Below, piece after piece: positions 1-5,858 of a stretch of DNA of 7,235 bases. Source of the DNA: Thermodesulfatator sp. (lineage in GTDB: Bacteria; Desulfobacterota; Dissulfuribacteria; Dissulfuribacterales; QOAL01); NCBI GenBank assembly GCA_003978135.1, contig QOAL01000030.1:1-7235 (forward strand), given 5' to 3'. Position 1 is the first letter of the stretch. Each line of letters begins with the position of its first letter. Made by a program: the position numbers and the translations under genes. Under the pieces are notes generated by a model. That model saw only the letters and a list, made by a program, of their open reading frames with translations, had not been told where the DNA came from and ran no database searches.

Positions 1-35
1 CAGGCAGTCAAAAAATACCTATATTGTCTTATTCC

Positions 36-89
36 GTCCCTTGACAAAGAATTGGCTGGCTTGTAAACAGAGGTGTCAATTTGAGGGAC
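36..89. repeat. Imperfect inverted repeat upstream of the por operon
   Basis: GTCCC plus TTGACA (36-46) is complementary to TGTCAA (74-79) followed, after a 5-nt bulge (80-84), by GGGAC (85-89). This gives 11 pairs around a 27-nt centre (47-73). There is no T-run after it, so it does not look like an intrinsic terminator. It could be a regulator site or a leader hairpin, or could be chance. The left arm overlaps the tentative -35 box of the operon promoter. Confidence 0.35.
41..69 (+). promoter_or_regulatory. Tentative promoter of the por operon
   Basis: A perfect -35 hexamer TTGACA (41-46) is followed after 17 nt by TAAACA (64-69), a poor -10 match (3 of 6). The 5' leader would be about 140 nt. 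The -35 is convincing and the -10 is not, so an alternative sigma factor or a different start further right remains possible. Confidence 0.27.
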
Positions 90-217
90 AAATAAACAGC
101 AGCAAAAACGCAAGAATGTGAATTTTATTTCAGGTTATTATTCCGACGTGATTTTAGCGCCCTGATGATGCTGCGTTTGTCACAATTCCCAAAACCACTT
201 ATACAGGAGACCACCAA

Positions 218-766
218 ATGAAAGAAGTTAGACTTCACGGCCGTGGCGGACAGGGGGGAGTTACCTCTGCAGAACTGGTTGCTACCGCCGCAATTGCTGA
301 AGGCAAGTATGCTCAGGCCTTTCCGAGTTTCGGCCCTGAGCGTAGAGGTGCTCCGGTTGCTGCCTTTATCAGGGTCAGCGACCAGCCCATCAGGACCAGG
401 GAAAAGGTTTACCATCCAGACATTGTCATGGTTTTGGACCCATCCCTGCCATCCCTGGTAAATGTTGCCGAGGGACTCAAGGATGGCGGGATAGTCATTC
501 TGAATACGGACCTTTCTGAAAAGGAAGTCAGGGAAAAATTTGGGCTGAAGTCCAGGCTGGCCATGGTCGATGCAACAAAGATCGCCTTAGAAGTTCTTGG
601 TCTTCCCATTACCAACACCACAATGCTGGGCGCCCTGCTGAAGGCCACGGGCATTGTGGGCAAGGAGGCACTTGAGGAGGCCATGGACAAGCGTTTTGGA
701 AGGATTGCCGAGAAAAACAAGGCAGCCCTTGCCAGGGCTTTTGAAGAGACAGTTATTACAGGATAA
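218..766 (+). CDS. porC: Pyruvate (2-oxoacid):ferredoxin oxidoreductase, gamma subunit
   Basis: This 182-aa protein is the gamma subunit of a four-subunit pyruvate/2-oxoisovalerate:ferredoxin oxidoreductase, a cytoplasmic enzyme that converts a 2-oxoacid and CoA to acyl-CoA, CO2 and reduced ferredoxin, reversibly. The family signature is visible at the N-terminus: GRGGQGG at residues 8-14, then the conserved PSFGPERRGAP stretch (36-46). No cysteine cluster is present, as expected for gamma, which binds no Fe-S. The ATG is supported by an AGGAG ribosome site (205-209) with an 8-nt spacer, and the length fits the family (about 180-190 aa). It is the first gene of an operon ordered gamma-delta-alpha-beta, the arrangement known from Thermotoga and several archaea. 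The exact substrate cannot be fixed from this subunit. Family confidence is high; pyruvate specificity is inferred. Confidence 0.93.
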   Translation: MKEVRLHGRGGQGGVTSAELVATAAIAEGKYAQAFPSFGPERRGAPVAAFIRVSDQPIRTREKVYHPDIVMVLDPSLPSLVNVAEGLKDGGIVILNTDLSEKEVREKFGLKSRLAMVDATKIALEVLGLPITNTTMLGALLKATGIVGKEALEEAMDKRFGRIAEKNKAALARAFEETVITG

Positions 767-795
767 ACAAAAAATTCTAATTAAGGAGTTATAAA

Positions 796-1089
796 ATGGC
801 CAATTCTGACGCCATAGTAGGTTGGAAGACAATAACCTTTGGCTGTCATATCCTGGAACCAGGCAATTCGGCCAATTTCAGGACTGGTGACTGGCGTTCT
901 CAGCGTCCTGTCACAGACAAGGAAAAGTGCATAAGGTGCGGTATGTGCTGGATTTTCTGTCCGGATATGACATACAAGCAGGATGAAGAAGGTTATTTTG
1001 AAGCGGATATGGAATACTGTAAGGGTTGTGGCATATGTGCCCACGAATGCCCCAAAGATGCCATAACAATGGTTCCAGAGGAGGGGTAA
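796..1089 (+). CDS. porD: Pyruvate (2-oxoacid):ferredoxin oxidoreductase, delta (ferredoxin-like) subunit
   Basis: This 97-aa 2x[4Fe-4S] ferredoxin-type subunit relays electrons from the cluster in the beta subunit to external ferredoxin. Two classical CxxCxxCxxxCP motifs are complete: C45/C48/C51/C55 and C75/C78/C81/C85. By the usual ferredoxin fold, one cluster is held by C45, C48, C51 and C85 and the other by C75, C78, C81 and C55. The N-terminal 40 residues, including W10 and W33, form the extension typical of PorD rather than of a free ferredoxin. A strong AAGGAG ribosome site (783-788) lies 7 nt before the ATG. The gene starts 29 nt after the gamma stop and ends 5 nt before the alpha start, so co-translation is likely. 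The GAGGAGGGG ribosome site of the next gene lies inside its last codons. Confidence 0.95.
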   Translation: MANSDAIVGWKTITFGCHILEPGNSANFRTGDWRSQRPVTDKEKCIRCGMCWIFCPDMTYKQDEEGYFEADMEYCKGCGICAHECPKDAITMVPEEG

Positions 1090-1094
1090 TAATC

Positions 1095-2273
1095 ATGTCA
1101 AAACGCGTGGGAATAGAAGTTTCGATAGCAATATCCGAGGCAGTTGGGCTTGCAAGGGCAGAGGTGATTCCTGCCTATCCCATTACACCTCAGACTCATA
1201 TTGTTGAACACCTGTCAGAGATGGTAGCCAATGGCCAGCTTGATGCCGAGTTCGTGCCTGTGGAGAGCGAGCACGCAGCCATGAGTTGCTGCTGCGGTGC
1301 TGCAGCAGCCGGAGCACGTGTCTTTACGTCTTCCAGCTCCCAGGGCCTTTCGCTCATGAGCGAGATTCTCTACATCCCCTCAACCATGAGATTGCCCATG
1401 GTTATGGTAGTGGCCAACAGGGCAATGTCCGCTCCCATCAGCATCTGGAACGACCATCAGGATATCATGGTTCAGCGGGACATCGGATGGATCCAGACCT
1501 TTGCAGAAAACGGCCAGGAGGCGGTTGATCTTACCATTCATGCATTCAAGGTGGCAGAAAACAGGAATGTATCCCTGCCAATGATCGTCAATATTGACGG
1601 TTTTACGTTGAGTCACGTTATTGAGCCCATAGAGCTTCCCGACCAGGAAGATGTGGACAAGTATCTGCCTCCCTTCAAGCCGAGATACAAGCTCGATCCC
1701 AGAAGGCCCATCACCATGGGGCCTGTGGGTATCCCGGAGGTTTATACTGAGGCCAAGGTAGCCCATGCCATGGCCATGAAGAATTCCAGGCGCTATATTC
1801 TCAAGGCGTGGAAGGAATTTGAAGAGGTTTTCGGCAGAAAGTACGAACCTGTCGAGACCTATCGTACCGAAGACGCCGAGGTATTGCTGGTGGGTATGGG
1901 TAGTATCTGCGAAACGGCAATGACTGCCGTGGACGAGATGAGAGACCAGGGACAGAAGGTGGGCCTGCTGAAGATCCGGCTCTGGAGGCCCTTCCCTGCC
2001 CAGGAATTCCGCAAGGCAGTTGGTAAAACCAAGATTCTTGCAGCCATAGACAGGTGCCTGCCGCCAGGAGCTGTTTGTGGCCCTGTGGGTGCGGAACTCA
2101 GGTCCATGTTCTACAAGATTCCAGGGGCACCGAAGATTTTCAGCTTTGTTGCCGGTCTTGGTGGTAGAGATGTAACTGTGAGCCGTTTTGAGGAAATAGT
2201 GGACAAGGCAAGGGCTTATGCCAAGAAGCGTCCACGTGAACTCTATGAAGTAATTGGAGTGCGTGAAAAATGA
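1095..2273 (+). CDS. porA: Pyruvate (2-oxoacid):ferredoxin oxidoreductase, alpha subunit
   Basis: This 392-aa alpha subunit supplies the pyrimidine-side TPP contacts and much of the substrate pocket. Visible landmarks are YPITP (28-32) in the N-terminal domain and VESEH (56-60), whose glutamate region activates the TPP aminopyrimidine in this family. SSSQGL (80-85) and ANRAMSAPISIWNDHQD (107-123) follow. R109 in the last stretch aligns with the substrate-carboxylate-binding arginine of Desulfovibrio africanus PFOR. The C-terminal transketolase-like domain covers about residues 255-375. I chose the ATG at 1095 because a GAGGAGGGG ribosome site (1078-1086) precedes it and the protein then begins directly with the conserved domain. 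A longer form from 1026 would run back through porD and is unlikely. The gene overlaps the beta start by ATGA. Oddity: three consecutive cysteines (C65-C67) sit right after the conserved VESEH region. A 2-oxoisovalerate enzyme (VorA) is the main alternative. Confidence 0.93.
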   Translation: MSKRVGIEVSIAISEAVGLARAEVIPAYPITPQTHIVEHLSEMVANGQLDAEFVPVESEHAAMSCCCGAAAAGARVFTSSSSQGLSLMSEILYIPSTMRLPMVMVVANRAMSAPISIWNDHQDIMVQRDIGWIQTFAENGQEAVDLTIHAFKVAENRNVSLPMIVNIDGFTLSHVIEPIELPDQEDVDKYLPPFKPRYKLDPRRPITMGPVGIPEVYTEAKVAHAMAMKNSRRYILKAWKEFEEVFGRKYEPVETYRTEDAEVLLVGMGSICETAMTAVDEMRDQGQKVGLLKIRLWRPFPAQEFRKAVGKTKILAAIDRCLPPGAVCGPVGAELRSMFYKIPGAPKIFSFVAGLGGRDVTVSRFEEIVDKARAYAKKRPRELYEVIGVREK

Positions 2274-3208
2274 TACCAGAATTTGAAAAATTTAAAGGCT
2301 TTAAAGCTAAGAGTATGCCCAAGGAAGAGCCCCTCGCCTGTGGCCACAGGGCATGTCAGGGTTGTGGTGAAGTACTGGCCCTCAGAATGGTTATGAAGGC
2401 ACTCGGCAAGGATGTGATTGTCTGTAGTGCCACAGGCTGCATGGAGATCATTTCTTCTCCATATCCGCATACCGCCTGGAATGTTCCATGGATTCACATT
2501 GCATTTGAGAATGCAGCTGCAGTAGCTTCCGGTGTTGAATCTGCCAGAAAGGTGCTCAAGCGGAAAAAGAAGATACCGAAGAAGCATGTGGATATACTTG
2601 CAGTAGGCGGAGATGGTGCCACCGGGGACATCGGTCTTCAGTGGATTTCAGGCGCCATGGAAAGAGGACATGATTTTCTTTATGTCTGTCTGGATAATGA
2701 GGCCTATATGAATACCGGTGTTCAGCGTTCAGGCTGTACACCCTACGGTGCCATGACTACTACGAGCCCTCCTGGCAAGCAGAGCTTTGGCCAGGTCACC
2801 TGGAAGAAGAATATTCCGGCGATTATGGTGGCTCATAATATTCCCTATGTTGCCACGGCCTCCCCAGCATATTTTCTGGATCTCATGAACAAGGTGAAGA
2901 AGGCTGCCCTGGTCAAGGGGCCTGCCTATGTTCATATCTTTTCTCCATGCCCGACGGGTTGGGGTTCAGCAGGAGAACGCTCTGTAGAATTTGCAAGGCT
3001 TGCTGTTGAAACCAAGGTTTTCCCCTTGTATGAAGTTATCGAGGGACGTTATATCATGAGCAGGAAGATCAAGAAGGCCAAGCCAGTAACAGAGTATCTC
3101 AAGGGCCAGAAGCGGTTCCGCCATCTGGATGAAGCACATGTTGATTACATCCAGAAGCGGGTCGATGCAGAATATGAAAAGCTGCTGAGGCTCTCGGAGA
3201 TGACATAA
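2270..3208 (+). CDS. porB: Pyruvate (2-oxoacid):ferredoxin oxidoreductase, beta (TPP-binding) subunit
   Basis: This 312-aa catalytic subunit carries TPP and the proximal [4Fe-4S] cluster. The TPP/Mg motif is GDG at 114-116, with N143 in DNEAYMNTG 26 residues later. Likely cluster ligands are C29, C32, C57 and C227. The spacings C29-C32 (3) and C32-C57 (25) match those I recall for C812/C815/C840 of D. africanus PFOR. GxQRSG (150-155) and SPCPTGW (225-231) are further family stretches. The start overlaps the porA stop in ATGA (2270-2273), which indicates translational coupling; a GGAG (2256-2259) lies 10 nt upstream inside porA. Length fits the family (about 290-330 aa). It is the last gene of the operon, with an intrinsic terminator 15 nt after the stop codon. 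The basic C-terminal tail (about 255-312) has no recognisable extra domain. Pyruvate versus branched-chain 2-oxoacid specificity is not certain. Confidence 0.94.
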   Translation: MIPEFEKFKGFKAKSMPKEEPLACGHRACQGCGEVLALRMVMKALGKDVIVCSATGCMEIISSPYPHTAWNVPWIHIAFENAAAVASGVESARKVLKRKKKIPKKHVDILAVGGDGATGDIGLQWISGAMERGHDFLYVCLDNEAYMNTGVQRSGCTPYGAMTTTSPPGKQSFGQVTWKKNIPAIMVAHNIPYVATASPAYFLDLMNKVKKAALVKGPAYVHIFSPCPTGWGSAGERSVEFARLAVETKVFPLYEVIEGRYIMSRKIKKAKPVTEYLKGQKRFRHLDEAHVDYIQKRVDAEYEKLLRLSEMT

Positions 3209-3222
3209 GGCAACAGGCAGTT

Positions 3223-3258
3223 CAAAGGCCTCCTTTCAAACAGAAAGGAGGCCTTTTT
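3223..3258 (+). terminator. Intrinsic terminator of the por operon
   Basis: AAAGGCCTCCTTT (3224-3236) is the perfect reverse complement of AAAGGAGGCCTTT (3244-3256). C3237 and G3243 add a fourteenth pair, leaving a 5-nt loop. A run of five T (3254-3258) follows immediately. The A-run on the left gives some bidirectional character, but no gene on the minus strand needs it here. Confidence 0.95.
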
Positions 3259-3268
3259 AGTAGCTACT
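3259..3268. repeat. 10-bp perfect palindrome after the terminator
   Basis: AGTAGCTACT reads the same on both strands and abuts the terminator T-run. No function is evident; it could be a small protein-binding site or chance. Confidence 0.3.
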
Positions 3269-3274
3269 GCTCAT

Positions 3275-3380
3275 AGGGCACCTCATCTGCTGCATTGCCG
3301 GGCGTTCGGCGTACCTGGAGTATGGCCTCGTGCCCTCTGCCTTGCATCCGGGGCATCCTGCAAGCAGTTATGCAGCAGAT
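3275..3380 (+). other. Structured spacer with alternative helices (possible ncRNA or leader element)
   Basis: This non-coding stretch contains an 11-bp perfect inverted repeat (ATCTGCTGCAT 3285-3295 with ATGCAGCAGAT 3370-3380). It encloses a strong hairpin, CTG-C-CTTGCA (3337-3346) with TGCAAGCAG (3359-3367), nine pairs with one bulged C and a 12-nt loop. A small hairpin GCCG/CGGC (3297-3310) also lies inside. A competing 7-bp helix, AGGGCAC (3275-3281) with GTGCCCT (3330-3336), crosses the 11-bp helix, so the two form a pseudoknot or are mutually exclusive. GGGGCA (3350-3355), in the hairpin loop, can also pair with 3331-3336. GCATCC is directly repeated at 3344 and 3353. I do not recognise a known riboswitch, tRNA, SRP RNA or 6S RNA. 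It lies upstream of the tentative pyrB promoter, so it may be an independent small RNA, a longer leader of pyrB, or a decayed element. Confidence 0.35.
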
Positions 3381-3391
3381 TGACAATGAGA

Positions 3392-3421
3392 TTGTGGTTT
3401 CACCCTGACAGGGGTTATAAA
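3392..3421 (+). promoter_or_regulatory. Tentative promoter of pyrBC
   Basis: TTGTGG (3392-3397) is followed after 18 nt by TATAAA (3416-3421), a 5 of 6 match to the -10 consensus with a weak -35 (3 of 6). It would give a leader of about 65 nt before pyrB. A perfect TTGACA at 3380-3385 and a TTGACG at 3425-3430 are nearby, but neither has a -10 at proper spacing. The -10 lies in a hairpin-capable sequence (GGTTT 3396-3400 with AAACC 3419-3423). Confidence 0.35.
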
Positions 3422-3436
3422 CCGTTGACGTGAAAA

Positions 3437-3489
3437 CTGTTTGCTTTTTCCGGGCTGTTGGCCCATAGACAGATGTGTTTTAAACAGGG
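3437..3489 (+). promoter_or_regulatory. pyrB leader: possible structure around the ribosome-binding site
   Basis: The pyrB ribosome site is AGGG (3486-3489), 5 nt before the ATG, which fixes the start at 3495. CTGTTT (3437-3442) can pair with AAACAG (3482-3487), which would mask part of that site. A small hairpin GGGC/GCCC (3452-3464) lies between. An 11-bp near-palindrome TGTTT-T-AAACA (3476-3486) also abuts the site. These could allow regulation of pyrB translation, but the pairings are short and could be chance. Confidence 0.3.
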
Positions 3490-3494
3490 TTGAT

Positions 3495-4433
3495 ATGGGA
3501 AACCTCAAAGCAAAACACATACTTGGTATTTCACATCTGGACCGGGACGAGATAGCCTTCATACTGGACACGGCTGAGTCCATGAAGGATATCCTGGAAA
3601 GGCCCATCAAGAAGGTGCCTCCCCTGAGGGGCAAGACCATAGTCAGTCTCTTTTTCGAACCGAGTACCAGGACAAAGCTCTCTTTTGATCTGGCTGCAAA
3701 GAGACTCAGTGCGGATACAGTGGGGATTTCGGCCAGTACCAGCAGTGTGGTCAAGGGCGAAACCCTGATAGATACTGCAAGAAACATCGAGGCCATGAAG
3801 CCTGACATCATCGTTATGAGGCATTCCATGTCAGGCGCTCCCCACCTTATTTCAAGATACGTGGGTTCTGCTGTAATAAATGCAGGAGACGGTACCAACG
3901 AGCATCCCTCCCAGGCCCTCCTGGATCTCCTTACTGTAAGGGAACATTTTGGTACCCTTGAGGGGCTGAATGTTACCATTATTGGGGATATTGCCCACAG
4001 CCGTGTGGCCCATTCTGACATTCTTGCCTTTACCGCCATGGGCTCCAGGGTTACTGTGTGCGGGCCCGCAACCATGATGCCACCTGAAGCAGAACAGCTT
4101 GGGGCTCGGGTCTGCCTGGACATCAGGGAGGCAGTCAGGGACGCTCATGTGGTCATGGCTTTGAGAATCCAGAAAGAGCGCCAGGGGCGCCTATCTCCCT
4201 TTCCTTCTGAAAGGGAATATTCAAAAAGATTCGGTCTCAGCAAGGCCATAGTCCCACATCTCAGAAAAGATGCCATTATCATGCATCCCGGTCCCATCAA
4301 CAGGGGTGTGGAAATGTCACCGGAAATAGCAGATGGTATAAACTCGGTAATACTGCAGCAGGTCACCAATGGAGTGGCAGTAAGGATGGCCTTGTTTACC
4401 CTGCTTCTTGCAGATGTCCAAAGGGTGAACTGA
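3495..4433 (+). CDS. pyrB: Aspartate carbamoyltransferase catalytic subunit
   Basis: This enzyme condenses carbamoyl phosphate with L-aspartate to N-carbamoyl-L-aspartate, the first committed step of UMP synthesis, as a cytoplasmic trimer. The 312-aa length is typical. The carbamoyl-phosphate loop FEPSTRT is at 54-60 (R59 corresponds to R54 of E. coli PyrB). K87 in VVKGET is the residue contributed by the neighbouring subunit. R109, H137 and Q140 (in NEHPSQ) and R170 follow. R224 and Q226 in ALRIQ are the aspartate-binding pair, and HPGP is at 264-267. All expected active-site residues are present. I chose the ATG at 3495, with AGGG upstream, over an upstream in-frame TTG at 3441, because the shorter form matches the family start. 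It is followed by pyrC after 30 nt. No regulatory chain pyrI is next to it. Its own promoter is likely, since a strong terminator separates it from the por operon. Confidence 0.97.
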   Translation: MGNLKAKHILGISHLDRDEIAFILDTAESMKDILERPIKKVPPLRGKTIVSLFFEPSTRTKLSFDLAAKRLSADTVGISASTSSVVKGETLIDTARNIEAMKPDIIVMRHSMSGAPHLISRYVGSAVINAGDGTNEHPSQALLDLLTVREHFGTLEGLNVTIIGDIAHSRVAHSDILAFTAMGSRVTVCGPATMMPPEAEQLGARVCLDIREAVRDAHVVMALRIQKERQGRLSPFPSEREYSKRFGLSKAIVPHLRKDAIIMHPGPINRGVEMSPEIADGINSVILQQVTNGVAVRMALFTLLLADVQRVN

Positions 4434-4463
4434 TTTTTTTAAAAAGCAGATCAGAAAAACAGC

Positions 4464-5765
4464 ATGAATAAAAAGAAAACCTTTTTTCTAAAAGGCGCAA
4501 AAATAATAGATCCAGTCCAAGATTTGGAATTTTTCGGCAACCTGCTGGTAAGAAACGGAAAGATTGAACAGATAGGGCCTGATGTAATCGAATCTGAAGA
4601 TATAAAAGTAGTAGATGTCTCCGGTCTCTTGGTAGTGCCAGGTTTGATAGACATGCATGTTCACCTCCGTGAGCCAGGAGAGGAATACAAGGAGACCATT
4701 GAAACCGGCTCCATGGCAGCAGCAGCCGGTGGATTTACTGCCATTGCATGCATGCCCAACACAAATCCTCCCAATGACAATTCTGGAATCACCAGATTTA
4801 TAAAAGAAAGGGCCCGCACCAGTGGAAAATGCAAGGTGTTGCCAGTGGCCTCCATTACAAGGGGTCAAAAGGGCCAGGGGCTTACTGAGTTCGGAGACCT
4901 TATTGATGCCGGAGCCGTGGCCTTTTCAGATGACGGCCTTCCTGTGAGCAATCCCGCTGTAATGAGGCTTGCCTTGGAATATTCGCTGAATTTCAATACC
5001 CTTATAATTTCCCATTCCGAAGAACTTGCACTCTCTGCTGACGGGGCCATGAACGAAGGCGCGGTCTCGACCAGGCTGGGTCTCAAGGGAATTCCCGCAG
5101 CAGCTGAAGAAATTGCTGTTTTCAGGGATATTCGCCTGGCAGAGCTGACAGGGGCCCGCATACATATTGCCCATGTGAGTACTGCCGGTTCAGTGGAAAT
5201 AATAAGGCAGGCCAAGGCTCGGGGTGTGAGAGTAACGGCTGAAACGGCTCCGCATTACTTCAGCCTGACTGAGAAAGAGGTTGAGGGGTACAATACCCTG
5301 GCCAAGATGAATCCCCCCCTCCGTACAGAACGGGACAGGAGAGCCATAATCCAGGGCCTTCAGGATGGGACCCTTGATGCCATTGCAACGGACCATGCGC
5401 CACACAGCAGCCTTGAAAAGGAATGCGAGTTCCAGCTTGCTGCAAACGGCATAATCGGTCTTGAAACATCAGTGGCTGTTGGCCTTGAGACTCTGGTAAG
5501 GCAAGAGGGCTTCACCATGGCTCAACTAATACGTCTCATGTCATCAAATCCCGCACGAATCCTTGGTATTTCAGGCGGCAGCCTCGCACCCGGCATGGAT
5601 GCAGATATAACAGTCATTGACACAGAAGCAAGTTTCACTCCTGCCAGAGACAATCTTTTTTCAAAAAGCTGCAATTCTCCTTACCTGGGCAGGAAATTCA
5701 AGGGAAGGCCTGTCCTTACTATCCTGGGGGGCGTGCCTGTTTTTGATAAAAAAGGGTTTTTCTAA
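4464..5765 (+). CDS. pyrC: Dihydroorotase, class I
   Basis: This 433-aa zinc amidohydrolase interconverts N-carbamoyl-L-aspartate and L-dihydroorotate, the step after PyrB. The fold is a TIM barrel (about 55-375) flanked by a composite beta domain formed by residues 1-55 and 375-430. Metal and catalytic residues are visible: H65 and H67 in DMHVHLREPG, SDDG (155-158), whose aspartate bridges the metals in class I enzymes, H184, H237 in IAHVSTA, and D310 in ATDHAPH. Substrate contacts R69, N99 and N283 are also present. The complete set argues for an active enzyme, not the inactive PyrC-like partner found in some pseudomonads. The ATG at 4464 is the first start after an in-frame TAA at 4440, but no good ribosome site precedes it, so translation may depend on pyrB. 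Class I enzymes of other bacteria (Aquifex) form complexes with aspartate carbamoyltransferase; the gene pairing is compatible with that. Confidence 0.96.
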   Translation: MNKKKTFFLKGAKIIDPVQDLEFFGNLLVRNGKIEQIGPDVIESEDIKVVDVSGLLVVPGLIDMHVHLREPGEEYKETIETGSMAAAAGGFTAIACMPNTNPPNDNSGITRFIKERARTSGKCKVLPVASITRGQKGQGLTEFGDLIDAGAVAFSDDGLPVSNPAVMRLALEYSLNFNTLIISHSEELALSADGAMNEGAVSTRLGLKGIPAAAEEIAVFRDIRLAELTGARIHIAHVSTAGSVEIIRQAKARGVRVTAETAPHYFSLTEKEVEGYNTLAKMNPPLRTERDRRAIIQGLQDGTLDAIATDHAPHSSLEKECEFQLAANGIIGLETSVAVGLETLVRQEGFTMAQLIRLMSSNPARILGISGGSLAPGMDADITVIDTEASFTPARDNLFSKSCNSPYLGRKFKGRPVLTILGGVPVFDKKGFF

Positions 5766-5858
5766 TCGTCTCAAGGCAATTGCAAAGGGATGTTTTTTAA
5801 GAGCACTCTCTGTTTTCTCATGCTGGCATCGGCGCGGGTGTTGTTTGCAGAGCACTAT
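5766..5858. other. Convergent intergenic region between pyrC and the protease gene
   Basis: This 93-nt gap separates two convergent genes but shows no strong terminator. A T6 run (5793-5798) has no stem before it. A 4-bp stem AGAG/CTCT (5800-5811) followed by GTTTT is too weak to rely on. The 8-mer AGAGCACT occurs twice (5800-5807 and 5849-5856). GCAATTGC (5776-5783) is a perfect palindrome. Transcripts of the two genes may overlap here. Confidence 0.4.

Noticed and set aside
1..66. Open frame to a TAA at 64-66 that could be the C-terminus of an upstream gene (about 21 residues).
   Set aside because: Too short to recognise; another frame is open even longer (to 119), and no codon-usage argument separates them.
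47..70. TTGGCTGGCTTG stretch resembling a sigma-54 -24/-12 promoter.
   Set aside because: The GG and GC elements are not at the required spacing.
177..205. TTGTCA-17-TATACA, a good sigma-70-like promoter match immediately before porC.
   Set aside because: Transcription would start near 212, downstream of the AGGAG ribosome site (205-209), leaving a nearly leaderless message although a good ribosome site exists. Probably chance.
3285..3380. tRNA (including selenocysteine tRNA, about 96 nt long) or a small mobile element with 11-bp terminal repeats.
   Set aside because: No TpsiC-like GGTTCRA motif, no suitable anticodon arm, and no target-site duplication outside the repeats (CCTC on the left, TGAC on the right).
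3322..3408. Small ORF of 28 residues upstream of pyrB, considered as a leader peptide for attenuation.
   Set aside because: GGAG is only 1 nt from its ATG, the frame lies in a strongly structured region, and no U-run terminator follows as in pyrBI attenuation.
3368..4123. Long open frame of 251 codons on the minus strand opposite pyrB.
   Set aside because: It mirrors the strongly conserved pyrB coding frame and has no recognisable domain; it is a shadow.
5776..5811. Possible terminator between pyrC and the convergent gene.
   Set aside because: The stem is only 4 bp, and the T6 run has no stem before it.
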